Source: Rhodoferax sp.
GTDB lineage: Bacteria; Pseudomonadota; Gammaproteobacteria; Burkholderiales; Burkholderiaceae_C
Assembly (NCBI RefSeq): GCF_018780565.1
Contig: NZ_JADMJN010000003.1
Span: 62,001 to 126,000 of the forward strand
Reading direction: 5' to 3'
Length of the DNA: 64,000 bases
Shown: positions 44,787-53,136 of the stretch, in pieces
How the letters are laid out: each line of letters begins with the position of its first letter
Position numbering within the stretch: position 1 is the first letter of the stretch
Program-made: the position numbers and the translations under genes
The notes under the pieces: model-generated
What the model saw: the letters and a program-made list of their open reading frames with translations, nothing else
What the model was told of the DNA's origin: nothing
The model's database searches: none

Positions 44787-46097
44787 TCAGGTCAGCATGG
44801 GCTCAAGTTGTGCGAGGTGTCTTGCCACGGCACCTCGAAGATCATTTAGTGTTTTGGTTGTCGCGATCATGCGCTCTTGATAGCGGTCAGGTTGATCAAG
44901 AAGTTGGAGCCAGTGCGCGGATAACCGTCCGGCATCATTAGCTTCCAGCAATGCGGCACTGTTCATCAACGCCCGATAAACAGGGTAGGAGGGATAGGTC
45001 GTATTCCACCCCTGCCCGACTGTGACGGGCTTTCCAAATCCAAGTGGTTCCAGCACGTTGTGGTCAACGCCAACATGGGTTACGGTGGCCGCAGCATAGA
45101 AATCGCGCAGCTCTCCCATGGTGTCCAGAACCAGGCAAGCAATGGGGCCTGGAATGGGTACATCGGTGAGTGTTGACTTGAAAACCGCTGGCAGCTTTCG
45201 TTGTTCCAGGAACTTGCGAAGCATCTGCATCCGTTCAACGACTTCGGGATGGCGGGGTGCGAGGATAAGCAATGCATCAGGATGATGCTCTCGCATGGTG
45301 ACGAACGCGTCAAGCACCATTTCCTGCTCGGCATAGTTTGTGATGCAGCCGGTGACGATAACCGGGCGTACGGATGCGATGAGCGCACTTAGCATGGCCG
45401 GGCTTCGTGCGTTGGCGGGAGACCAGTCGTTTCGATGCATGGCATCAAACTTGATATTGCCTGTGACGTGAACCCGCTTCGGATCAGCTCCAGCCGCAAG
45501 CAGTTGTTGAAGTGTTTCCTTGGTTTGGACTCCGATGGCATCAAAGGCGCGGAGAAAGTCGCGTTGGAAGAGCTTGCGTTCAATAACGTCCATGCGACTG
45601 GGCGGTTGATAGTGATAGAGCCAACTGTTGACCAGCCAAGTGGTGGCGCCCGCCTGCTTGGCTTCCAGCAGAAATGCAAACGAGAACCGGCAGGGCGCAT
45701 CGGTTGGCCAGCAGGGAATTTCGGCGACGACAAGTAATTTGGGAGGATAGTGCTTCGCCAGTGTCGCTGCATCAGTGCCGTGACCGCGTGTGACACATAC
45801 CTCTGCCGCCGGGTAGCGGGCAAGGTAGCTGTCCCGGTAGTGCGGGTGGTCGGTAATCAGTACAAGCTTGAGTTGCGGCAGGCGGGTGATGATCTCGTGC
45901 AGAAGTGGATCAATCGCATTCAGTTCTCCGATGGTCGAAACGAAGACCCAGAGGGATTGCAGAGGTTGTTCCGGCGGCTTGAGTTCAAGATGGCCGGCGG
46001 TACTATTGCCCCTGAGGTCACTGAGACGCTCCAGGAATCGAAATAATCCCCATTTAATGCGGGTAATGGGGCGAATCTGACTTGCGTTGAAGGGCAT
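44787..46097 (-). CDS. Kdo transferase-like glycosyltransferase (WaaA/GT30-like)
   Basis: A 436-residue GT-B protein resembling WaaA. The catalytic-Glu block appears as VFVSTIGELNAI (WaaA: SVGE), with LVNSWLYHYQPPS, HVTGNIKFDAM, LLILAPRHPEVVERM, VLDTMGELRDFYAAATVTHVG and NVLEPLGFGKPV. The N-terminus before it (about 50 residues) lacks a strong membrane anchor. Neighbouring kdsA and the KdsD-type gene support Kdo as substrate. It is divergent enough that the acceptor may not be lipid A; it may instead place Kdo in the polysaccharide or its lipid end. Confidence 0.78.
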   Translation of the reverse strand: MPFNASQIRPITRIKWGLFRFLERLSDLRGNSTAGHLELKPPEQPLQSLWVFVSTIGELNAIDPLLHEIITRLPQLKLVLITDHPHYRDSYLARYPAAEVCVTRGHGTDAATLAKHYPPKLLVVAEIPCWPTDAPCRFSFAFLLEAKQAGATTWLVNSWLYHYQPPSRMDVIERKLFQRDFLRAFDAIGVQTKETLQQLLAAGADPKRVHVTGNIKFDAMHRNDWSPANARSPAMLSALIASVRPVIVTGCITNYAEQEMVLDAFVTMREHHPDALLILAPRHPEVVERMQMLRKFLEQRKLPAVFKSTLTDVPIPGPIACLVLDTMGELRDFYAAATVTHVGVDHNVLEPLGFGKPVTVGQGWNTTYPSYPVYRALMNSAALLEANDAGRLSAHWLQLLDQPDRYQERMIATTKTLNDLRGAVARHLAQLEPMLT

Positions 46098-46112
46098 AGG
46101 AGTTGACCCAGT

Positions 46113-47138
46113 TCAAAGAACGCCAGCACGAAGCAAGTCATGCATATTGAAGACGCCTACAAGCTGCCCCGCGTTGTTGGCAACCAGCATGCCATTGATT
46201 CGCAGGGTCTCCATTTGCTGCACAGCTTCTGCCGCCAGCCTATCGGCATTGATGGTTCGTGGATTGCGTTTCATCAGGTCCGCAATCCGGGCGTCCCGCA
46301 AGTCGGCTCCTGCGCCAAGAACGCGGCGCAGATCACCGTCGGTGAAGATGCCCAGTATGTGGTTGTCGGCATCAACAATCGCTGTCATGCCGAGGCCTTT
46401 TTCGCTCATTTCGAGCAGGGCATCCGCAAGACTGCTGTCGATGCCCACCTTGGGCAGGTCGTTCCCCGTGTGCATGATGTCGCTGATCAGTACAAGCAGG
46501 CGGCGTCCGAGTTTGCCGCCGGGATGGGATCGGGCGAAGTCCTGAGCGCTGAATCCGCGCGCTTTGAGCAAGGCGACGGCAATGGCATCACCCATGGCGA
46601 GTGCCGCTGTGGTGCTGGAGGTGGGGGCAAGGCCCAATGGGCAGGCTTCCTTTTCGACTGCAGCATCAAGATGCACATTGGCCAATGTGGCCAAGGTTGA
46701 CGTGTGGACTCCGGTAATGGCGATAAGACTGGCTCCATGACGCTTGAGTAGCGGCACAATGGCGACCAGCTCGGCGCTCTCTCCGGAGTTTGACAACGCG
46801 ATCACCACATCATCGGGTGTAATCATGCCAAGATCACCGTGGCTTGCTTCAGCCGGATGGACGAAGAATGCTGGTGTCCCGGTGCTTGCCAAGGTGGCAG
46901 CAATTTTCCGACCAACATGACCAGACTTGCCGATGCCGCTGACCACGACTCGACCCCGGCAATCGAGAATCAGGCGCACCGCTTGGACGAAACCTGGTCC
47001 CAGCCTGTCGACGAGGCTGAGTACTGCATCGGCTTCAATTCGTAAAACTTCACGCCCGAGTTCGAGCAGTTCATCATCAGTGAAAACTATCGGACTTTTC
47101 AAGGAGGCCGATTGTGGGCTGTGGAGCGTTTCGGACAT
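46113..47138 (-). CDS. Arabinose-5-phosphate isomerase (KdsD/KpsF/GutQ)
   Basis: A 341-residue enzyme from ATG 47138; TTG 47156 would add six residues and overlap the upstream gene. The SIS domain (about 40-200) has VVVSGIGKSGHVGRKIAATLASTGTP-type start and HGDLGMITPDDVVIALSNSGES; two CBS domains follow (ISDIMHTGNDLP, MKRNPRTINADR). It converts ribulose-5-phosphate to arabinose-5-phosphate, the substrate of kdsA. Next to WaaA-like and kdsA, it completes a Kdo precursor set; CMP-Kdo synthetase is not in the window. Confidence 0.93.
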   Translation of the reverse strand: MSETLHSPQSASLKSPIVFTDDELLELGREVLRIEADAVLSLVDRLGPGFVQAVRLILDCRGRVVVSGIGKSGHVGRKIAATLASTGTPAFFVHPAEASHGDLGMITPDDVVIALSNSGESAELVAIVPLLKRHGASLIAITGVHTSTLATLANVHLDAAVEKEACPLGLAPTSSTTAALAMGDAIAVALLKARGFSAQDFARSHPGGKLGRRLLVLISDIMHTGNDLPKVGIDSSLADALLEMSEKGLGMTAIVDADNHILGIFTDGDLRRVLGAGADLRDARIADLMKRNPRTINADRLAAEAVQQMETLRINGMLVANNAGQLVGVFNMHDLLRAGVL

Positions 47139-47145
47139 GATTTTT

Positions 47146-48189
47146 TCAATCCGCAATTTTGGACTGTTTTTCTGACTGTTTGATGCCCGAGCGCAGTTGA
47201 ATCAGTCGCAAAATGAGGGCATGCCGGTAGACGTTGGCGTGGTACAGCGTGCGCGTTTTTTCTGTCCAGCGGGTGTGCCATTCCATGACCTTGCCATAGA
47301 ACTCGATGCGTTCGAACTCATGCTCGTCGAAAAGCTGTTGGAATTCTGCTTGACGCATCAAGGTGGACGGCGAGACTGCTTTATAGGATTCGTCGTAAGT
47401 TGTTTTCAGAATGACGATGACCTTTTCGTCATGGACGCATAAATCCATGGCAACTACCTTGTCACCAAACCAGTAGCGGTAAATGCGGGCTTGTCCGAGG
47501 CGGCAAAAGTTTTCAAGCATTCGCCGATAAAACTTTCCCTGGGCATTGTCGGGATGAATGGCGGTGCCGTCGGCTGTTTTCCAACCCGCACTCTCCAAAT
47601 TTCCATAATCTGCGATGGCGTCTTGCATATCCTCCGGGTTCTTTAGGCACTCGATTCTGGTTTCGGTTCCTTCTGCCTGCAACTTGTTGCGTTGTTTACG
47701 GGTGTTTTGTTTGAGGTTTTTACCCCGTGCTTCCCAGTAAGCCTCAAAACCGTCCTCGACGTCAACCCAGGCAGTCTGGATGTAATCCTGGGTGCGAACT
47801 TTAGGCGTGTTGTCTGGTCGAGTTTGTATCTGTGGGTCCAGTTGTGTGACACCTATCCCTAGCGTTAGGCCAGGAAGCAGTGGCATTAGTTCATTGCATG
47901 CGGAGGCCAGGTCGACACTGCTATCGGAAATCCATGCGCCTAGTGGAAGTTGCGATGGTTGAAAGGTCTGCCACATACCTTTTCGTGCGCGATGGATGAT
48001 GGCTGCAGCGCGAAGTTGATCGTTGGCATAGTACAAGCACAATTGTTCTTCACCACTGGCGAAGTTATCAATAAGGGGTTGTAAAAATGCAGTTTCCAGA
48101 AACGGGGTACCCGGGCGAGACCTGACAAGCCCATCCCACTGACTTGCGAAATTGGCGAATTGCGCGATGGGGCGTATGGTCCAGGTCAT
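47146..48189 (-). CDS. GNAT/FemAB-like acyltransferase (BcsL/CelD type)
   Basis: A 347-residue protein with the Acetyltransf_6-type pattern: WDGLVRSRPGTPFLETAFLQPL at the start, EARGKNLKQNTRKQRNKL in the middle, and MLENFCRLGQARIYRYWFGDKVVAMDLCVHD with KTTYDESYKAVSPSTLMRQ at the end. Members of this group occur in many polysaccharide loci and probably acylate amino sugars. Seven bases from the isomerase gene. Substrate unknown. Confidence 0.82.
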   Translation of the reverse strand: MTWTIRPIAQFANFASQWDGLVRSRPGTPFLETAFLQPLIDNFASGEEQLCLYYANDQLRAAAIIHRARKGMWQTFQPSQLPLGAWISDSSVDLASACNELMPLLPGLTLGIGVTQLDPQIQTRPDNTPKVRTQDYIQTAWVDVEDGFEAYWEARGKNLKQNTRKQRNKLQAEGTETRIECLKNPEDMQDAIADYGNLESAGWKTADGTAIHPDNAQGKFYRRMLENFCRLGQARIYRYWFGDKVVAMDLCVHDEKVIVILKTTYDESYKAVSPSTLMRQAEFQQLFDEHEFERIEFYGKVMEWHTRWTEKTRTLYHANVYRHALILRLIQLRSGIKQSEKQSKIAD

Positions 48190-48215
48190 TGCTTGGTTGG
48201 TCTCATTGGGCTAGA

Positions 48216-48260
48216 TGGGTTGAGCGAAAATGAAAACCGAGGCCTCGCTCAGAAGACCCA
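48216..48260 (-). other. Intercistronic hairpin between DegT-like and GNAT genes
   Basis: TGGGT and ACCCA (outer 5 bp) flank TGAGCGA and TCGCTCA (inner 7 bp), with a 4-base bulge on one side and a 17-base loop. The loop side also has CGAGGCCTCG, a perfect 10-base palindrome at 48238-48247, which could compete. No T-run follows in either direction, so processing, attenuation or protein binding is more likely than termination. Confidence 0.5.
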
Positions 48261-48282
48261 CGGATTCAATTGCTCTTGACGG

Positions 48283-49452
48283 TCACGCAAAGGATTCTAC
48301 GGCTTTGGGTACATACATTCTTTTTAACGTGGAGATCATCTCTTCCAGTTCGGCAGGTGTCAGGTCTTGGTGGCAGGCCAGTTGCAATATGTGATGTGAC
48401 CACTGGATTCCAGAATCGTTGGGAAGTTTGGAGACCGTTGGCCACAGCCAGTCCCAGCGCGACACAGGAAACGCCATACGTCGCAATTCGCCATAGCCAG
48501 GGTCGGGATGATCGACCCACAGCGGGAAGACGTAAGGTGCACACTTGGCTGGCAGGTCAGGGCGCAATGGATGCATTCCACGCAGACCGGACAAAGCTTG
48601 CGCCAAGACCAGATAGTTTGCTCTGCGGCGCAACACGATGCGCTCCCGCGGTGCATGATTGGCAATCCAGCGACTGGGATACGTCAATCCTTGATGCGAC
48701 TGCGCTACATCTATGGTGAAGCCGGCAGGCGAGCTTGACTCTGTGGGGGGGGGCTGATGGAGGGGTTTTTTCTTGAACAGGCTCAAAACGCCGAACAGGC
48801 TGCGCATCAAGGTTCCCAAACCGTTCAACCGGCCATGATTGATGCCTGCATGCAGGATGTCAAAGCCGGCTTTGACCTGGCTCTTGGGTTTGGGCTGATG
48901 TAACTCTGGGAAGGGTGCGAGGAGTGTATTGTTTAACAGGCAACCGCCCTCTGGCACAGGTAAAAATTTGGTGAGACTGGCAATTGCCAGATCACCCCAG
49001 TACCCTACAGCCCGATCATCACTGGTGCCAAAGAGGGCGTGCGCACAATCCTCGATCAGTCGCACGCCTTGTTGATCACACCATTGGCGGACAGCGGTCA
49101 AGGGTTGGGGTAATCCGAAAAAATGGGCCACTAGAATGGCCCGGACACCTTGCGTTTTGTCTTGATTGATCCACTCCAGATTGGGAGCGCCGGTGCTATC
49201 CAGAGGATAAAAAACAGGTTGTGCACCACGGGAAACAATGGGTGCAATCATGGTTGGACAGTGGTAGGTGGGTACCAGTACGGTGTCCCCAGGTCCTATT
49301 TCAAGCATCTCAAGTGCCAACAGAATTGAGGCACGACCGCTTTGGGTGAACTGCGTTGACGGATGTGTCAGCACACATGGTGTTGCCGAAACACGGGGAC
49401 CCGAAAACGTTCCCCAATCAAGAACGGGGAGCCGAGGCGTCGGGTGATGCAT
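48283..49452 (-). CDS. DegT/DnrJ/EryC1-family PLP protein
   Basis: A 389-residue fold-type I PLP protein, probably a sugar aminotransferase. Visible blocks: TQFTQSGRASILLALEML, GDTVLVPTYHCPTMIAPIV, RAILVAHFFGLPQPL, LIEDCAHALFG, and the PLP Lys in SLTKFLPVPEGG. It would aminate a keto-sugar nucleotide, making an amino sugar that the neighbouring GNAT protein could acylate. I use ATG 49452, 14 bases after the upstream stop; ATG 49506 would overlap that gene by 40 bases. Confidence 0.85.
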   Translation of the reverse strand: MHHPTPRLPVLDWGTFSGPRVSATPCVLTHPSTQFTQSGRASILLALEMLEIGPGDTVLVPTYHCPTMIAPIVSRGAQPVFYPLDSTGAPNLEWINQDKTQGVRAILVAHFFGLPQPLTAVRQWCDQQGVRLIEDCAHALFGTSDDRAVGYWGDLAIASLTKFLPVPEGGCLLNNTLLAPFPELHQPKPKSQVKAGFDILHAGINHGRLNGLGTLMRSLFGVLSLFKKKPLHQPPPTESSSPAGFTIDVAQSHQGLTYPSRWIANHAPRERIVLRRRANYLVLAQALSGLRGMHPLRPDLPAKCAPYVFPLWVDHPDPGYGELRRMAFPVSRWDWLWPTVSKLPNDSGIQWSHHILQLACHQDLTPAELEEMISTLKRMYVPKAVESFA

Positions 49453-49466
49453 AGGTGATGTGGAAA

Positions 49467-50165
49467 CTATTCTTGGGGTTTGGGTGCGATGGATGGCTCC
49501 TGCCATTGGCCAGCGCCTTGAAGGAGGTCACGCAACTCAACTCTTTCAAAGCCAAGTTCCAAAGCTCGATGGGCGCGGGCAAGGGCTTTGTCATAGATCT
49601 TCATATCAAAGTAGGTCAAGCCGATGTTGTAGTGGGTGAAGGCGTTCTCGCCGGCAATGGTGGTTGCCTGCTCCAATTGCGCAACGGCTTCGGGTACGCG
49701 TTTGTTTTTGGTCAGGAAGGTCGAATACAGTATGCGTGCGATCGCATCGTCTGGCTTGAATCGAATGGCGCGTTCCAGGTAGCATTCAACAACGTAGCGA
49801 AGTCCTGACGGTTGTTGGCTTCCGGTTTTTTCGCCATACCGCATGACCGACAACAACGCGCGGTGGTGGTTGGGAAATGCCCGGAGTGTGTAATCCAGGT
49901 CGCTCCCGGGCGGACCAATCTGCCCGCCTGACTGTGCACCAATTAAAGATTCCACGCGGGGCGTGAAGTGGGCTCCCTCAACCAGCCCGCGTTTGTGCCT
50001 GTGAGATTCCTGGTCTGATGGCGCTGCTACGTATTTGTCTGCCCGGTAATCAAAAGGACCAAACCCGTTCTCCAATGAGCCGCAGAAATTTGCATTGACT
50101 TGAGCAAATGCGGGAGAGACTAAAAAAATTGAAAGAATAAATTGAAGTGCTGGTGCAATGTTCAT
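49467..50165 (-). CDS. Exported TPR-repeat protein
   Basis: A 232-residue protein with a signal peptide (MNIAPALQFILSIFLVSPAFAQ) and two to three TPR-like helical pairs in the C-terminal half (YLERAIRFKPDDAIARILYS, AVAQLEQATTIAGENAFTHYN, LTYFDMKIYDKALARAHRAL). The middle has a His/Arg/Gly-rich segment and few hydrophobic residues. I start at ATG 50165, which overlaps the upstream stop as ATGA and has GGGGAG eight bases before it. Probably a periplasmic scaffold; role unknown. Confidence 0.82.
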   Translation of the reverse strand: MNIAPALQFILSIFLVSPAFAQVNANFCGSLENGFGPFDYRADKYVAAPSDQESHRHKRGLVEGAHFTPRVESLIGAQSGGQIGPPGSDLDYTLRAFPNHHRALLSVMRYGEKTGSQQPSGLRYVVECYLERAIRFKPDDAIARILYSTFLTKNKRVPEAVAQLEQATTIAGENAFTHYNIGLTYFDMKIYDKALARAHRALELGFERVELRDLLQGAGQWQEPSIAPKPQE

Positions 50166-51037
50166 TTGCATGTCTCCCCTGCGTTATGGCTGGCCAACTG
50201 GTTGAGTAAGTTAAGCGTCCATTGCTCGACAATGGAATTAAACCGTATTTCGGAGAATGTATGGTCAGCCTCCGGTTCGAGGTGTTGGGTTAAGTTGATT
50301 TTATTCAACGCCCCCGCCCAAGTCGGCGCGGCGTTGACGTGGTCTACAAACTCTTTGGCGGTGAAGTCATTTCCGCTGAGAAGCAGCAGAATCGGGCCGT
50401 TGAAAGCCGTCCAAGCCATTGCCATCCGGTCCTGAAATGAAAGTTGCGTAGCCACGGAGGATGCCTTCCCTGACAATGCAACTTGGACATTGCGTGCCAA
50501 TCCACTCAAAGCGCCCCAAGCCACTTTGCCACTGCAAAGTTTGATCCAGAATTCTTTTTCACGCAGCCGCTGTGTGTAGTAGTGTTTAACTTGGGTTTTG
50601 GCCAGGCTTTCTGCAGAGCGGACCCATGGGTTGAGCAGGCACAGGCCACCGATTCGGGGGTCTTGCATGGCATGGCAGTACAACAATGCCGCCGAGGCGC
50701 CATCGCAAAGTCCCCACAGAACCACTCTGCGTATGCCGGGCGCTGCGGCTTCCAGCGCGCCAATCGCCATGGCTATATCCGCATTGACGTTTTCAAAGGT
50801 GTGAAGACTGCCTGCGCTGTCGCCCATTCCCCTGTAGTCAAACCGAAGTACTGTATGGCCAGCGGTGGCGAGAGCGCGGGACAAAAGCACAAATTGCCGG
50901 TGACTACCCACACGGTACTGAGGGCCACCCACAATCACGACAACGCCAATATCGGTAGGCGTTTCCGGGCGCGTCAAAATGCCTTGGAGGGTGTCGCCCT
51001 CGCAGGCGAACGACAGTGTCTCTTCTGCGTATCTCAT
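50162..51037 (-). CDS. XrtA-associated hydrolase 1 (alpha/beta fold, Cys nucleophile)
   Basis: A 291-residue alpha/beta-hydrolase of the exosortase A system-associated group. Blocks: VVVIVGGPQYRVGSHRQFV, LRFDYRGMGDSAG, nucleophile elbow GLCDG with Cys111 instead of Ser, and a C-terminal ADHTFSE with the catalytic His. Cys nucleophiles are used by dienelactone hydrolases, for example. It overlaps hydrolase 2 and the TPR gene as ATGA on both sides, so all three are coupled. Substrate unknown; location with the ACP suggests a thioester or acyl intermediate. Confidence 0.9.
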   Translation of the reverse strand: MRYAEETLSFACEGDTLQGILTRPETPTDIGVVVIVGGPQYRVGSHRQFVLLSRALATAGHTVLRFDYRGMGDSAGSLHTFENVNADIAMAIGALEAAAPGIRRVVLWGLCDGASAALLYCHAMQDPRIGGLCLLNPWVRSAESLAKTQVKHYYTQRLREKEFWIKLCSGKVAWGALSGLARNVQVALSGKASSVATQLSFQDRMAMAWTAFNGPILLLLSGNDFTAKEFVDHVNAAPTWAGALNKINLTQHLEPEADHTFSEIRFNSIVEQWTLNLLNQLASHNAGETCK

Positions 51038-51900
51038 GTGGCGGACGCGGTGAGCGCGTCAACTGTGGCGGCAATCAGTTCGGGGGCATCCTCAATTTCG
51101 CTGGTTTGCCAAAAAGCCGGGCCACGCACGATATGGCTGCGAGTCGCAAAGCCGGTTTGTTGCCACTGGGCGACGGTTTTTGTGGAGACCGGACTTAAGC
51201 TTGCGCCCTCTCGCGTCGAAAGTTCAAACCATTCCATGCGTTGTACTTTTCCGGCCGTGGTCGGTGCCAGTAGGCTGGCTTGTTCAAGGCCCTCCGCCAG
51301 TTCGGGTGACAGTGAATAGCCAGCAATCTCCAGTGCCGACCCACTCGCCAGTTGGTGGCGCATGGACTCCATAACGCCCTTGGATTGCCCGCTTAGCATG
51401 TCGCCGGCGACCTTAAGGCGTAAAAATTGTTGCAGCAATGGTTTACCTGCCGATGGTGCTTGCCAGAAGAGGAAGTTGCATGCCTCGTTCAGCCGCGTTG
51501 CAGCTTCTGCCGCAAGAAGGCACCCTGCGCGCAGGCCCCAAAGCCAAAGCGGTGCCTGGTGTGGGCTGATGCCTTGTCTGTTGCTGTGTTCACGCAGCCA
51601 CTGGCTTCCCATCACCACATCGTTGACCCAGCCTTGCCAAGTGGCATCGCCAAAGTCTCCAGAACTGTCGCCGCAACCCAGCAGGTCTATTTGAAGGACT
51701 GAGTAGCCTGCTTGGGCCAAAGTGCGTGCTTGAAGTGCAGCCATACGGCGGGCTTTGTTCATTTCCTCAGCCATTGGATGGATGTAGACCACCAAGCCGC
51801 GGGTCATGCAGCCTTTTACCGTTGGATGAAGCAGGCAATACCGTTGGCCGTCCTCGGCAGAGCCGAAAGGCAGGAAAAAAGCCTCTGGCTGCATGGGCAT
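51034..51900 (-). CDS. XrtA-associated hydrolase 2 (alpha/beta fold, atypical elbow)
   Basis: A 288-residue protein of the second exosortase A-associated hydrolase group. It has GLVVYIHPMAEEMNKARRM, LQIDLLGCGDSSGDF and the elbow LWGLRAGCLLA, in which residue 124 is Arg where Ser or Cys should be. The fold is therefore kept while the usual nucleophile is missing, so it may be a pseudo-enzyme or acyl-binding partner of hydrolase 1. Six bases from the ACP gene. Confidence 0.88.
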   Translation of the reverse strand: MPMQPEAFFLPFGSAEDGQRYCLLHPTVKGCMTRGLVVYIHPMAEEMNKARRMAALQARTLAQAGYSVLQIDLLGCGDSSGDFGDATWQGWVNDVVMGSQWLREHSNRQGISPHQAPLWLWGLRAGCLLAAEAATRLNEACNFLFWQAPSAGKPLLQQFLRLKVAGDMLSGQSKGVMESMRHQLASGSALEIAGYSLSPELAEGLEQASLLAPTTAGKVQRMEWFELSTREGASLSPVSTKTVAQWQQTGFATRSHIVRGPAFWQTSEIEDAPELIAATVDALTASAT

Positions 51901-51906
51901 TGAAGG

Positions 51907-52158
51907 CTAGCTCGTCAACTTGCTACTGACAAAATCAGCCAGCGATCCGACGGTGGCAAAGGTTGAACCATCAATATCATCGTCGTCCACTGTCAGACCA
52001 AACTGTTCCTCAAGGGTTGTAATCAATGTCACGACCGCCATGGAGTCAAGTTCGGGAATTGCGCCCAACAAGGGTGTGTCGCGTGTGAACTGGGCTGAGC
52101 GCCCACTTAAACTAAGTACCTCGTCAAGAATACGACGCACTTCCTGTGTTACATCCAA
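51907..52158 (-). CDS. Acyl carrier protein of the XrtA locus
   Basis: An 83-residue ACP. The phosphopantetheine Ser39 lies in PELDSMAVV, with VRRILDEVLSL before and EQFGLTVDDDDIDGSTFATVGSLADFV after, typical for the four-helix carrier. I choose a TTG start at 52158, since AGGAG lies six bases upstream; the long frame to ATG 52278 adds 40 basic residues unlike any ACP. It probably carries a group activated by the AMP ligase at 54297. Confidence 0.88.
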   Translation of the reverse strand: MDVTQEVRRILDEVLSLSGRSAQFTRDTPLLGAIPELDSMAVVTLITTLEEQFGLTVDDDDIDGSTFATVGSLADFVSSKLTS

Positions 52159-52164
52159 TTCAAA

Positions 52165-52169
52165 CTCCT
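52165..52169 (-). promoter_or_regulatory. Ribosome binding site fixing the ACP start
   Basis: AGGAG on the minus strand, six bases before TTG at 52158. It is the only good ribosome site in the frame and decides the short ACP start. Confidence 0.75.
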
Positions 52170-52290
52170 GTACGGGCGACTTGCCCCACTTTAAGCATTT
52201 TAGGGGCCAACGGTGTGACAAGTGTCCTGGGCCACGGTTTCGACGCGTGACTATTCTTGTTGGTTGCATGGCGCTCAATGCTGTGGCGAA

Positions 52291-53136
52291 TTATGGCGCT
52301 GACGCCAACTTGAGAATTGTTTGAGCCCAATGTTGCGCGGCCTTATCCAGCCCGGCTTCTGAAAAATGGCAGCCATCGTGGCGCAGGTCTTGACCAATCA
52401 GGGTGTCGGTGTCTGGACCCTGCTTGAAGCGAGCGCTATTAGCGACCTTGGCTGAAATTGCGGCACGGATTTGAGCATTTGGGGCTGATCGACAAACCGT
52501 GGATTGGGCCACGACAATGGGCGCATGAATGCCGGTGAGTTCAAGGATCGCGGCCAATTGGTCCAATCCTGCTCCGTAGGCGGCTTCAGTCGTCCCTGTC
52601 CGTGCTTCGGCCTCTCCTTGTTGCCACAAGATCAATTGTGGCGTGAGCCCCATCGCTGTCATTGTGGTGAGATGGTGTTCCAATCGTTTTCGTAGCGGGC
52701 TGTTGTCGCCGGTCCAGTCCTCGATCGATGTCCCATCAACGCTTAGTACCGATAACACCAGATTTTGTTGGGGCTTAAGTATCGACAACTGATGTGGCAA
52801 TCGTGACCAGATGCTGCCGCCCTGTCCGGTACCTCCAGGCAAAGGGTCAGCGGCCATGAGGCATTTGCCCTCTGCGAACAGGCTAACCGGTGCAGCAACC
52901 ACCGGCACTTTTTCACCGGAATTGGCGGCATTGGATTGCCCGAGTGCAAGAATGACCTGCGGACGTTGTTTTAATACCTGCGAGCAGGGTATGGCTCGTT
53001 CATTGCGAATTTTGACAACCTGGTCAAGTTTGGCGTGAAGTGCCTTATAAGGCTCAGGAATTAACTTGAGAATCAGCCAGTACGCGGGCGCCAGCAACAG
53101 CAGGCACAAGAGTATCAGGCTGGCTTTTCGGTTCAT
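52291..53136 (-). CDS. SGNH/sialate-O-acetylesterase-like exported protein
   Basis: A 281-residue protein with an N-terminal membrane segment or uncleaved signal (LILLCLLLLAPAYWLIL). The esterase blocks are LALGQSNAANSG (Ser nucleophile), LILWQQGEAEARTG and DLRHDGCHFSEAG (Asp and His). It would remove or transfer acetyl groups on the periplasmic side, a natural partner of the acyltransferase upstream, with which it overlaps (ATGA). A 132-base gap before the ACP gene shows no feature I recognise. Confidence 0.85.
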   Translation of the reverse strand: MNRKASLILLCLLLLAPAYWLILKLIPEPYKALHAKLDQVVKIRNERAIPCSQVLKQRPQVILALGQSNAANSGEKVPVVAAPVSLFAEGKCLMAADPLPGGTGQGGSIWSRLPHQLSILKPQQNLVLSVLSVDGTSIEDWTGDNSPLRKRLEHHLTTMTAMGLTPQLILWQQGEAEARTGTTEAAYGAGLDQLAAILELTGIHAPIVVAQSTVCRSAPNAQIRAAISAKVANSARFKQGPDTDTLIGQDLRHDGCHFSEAGLDKAAQHWAQTILKLASAP

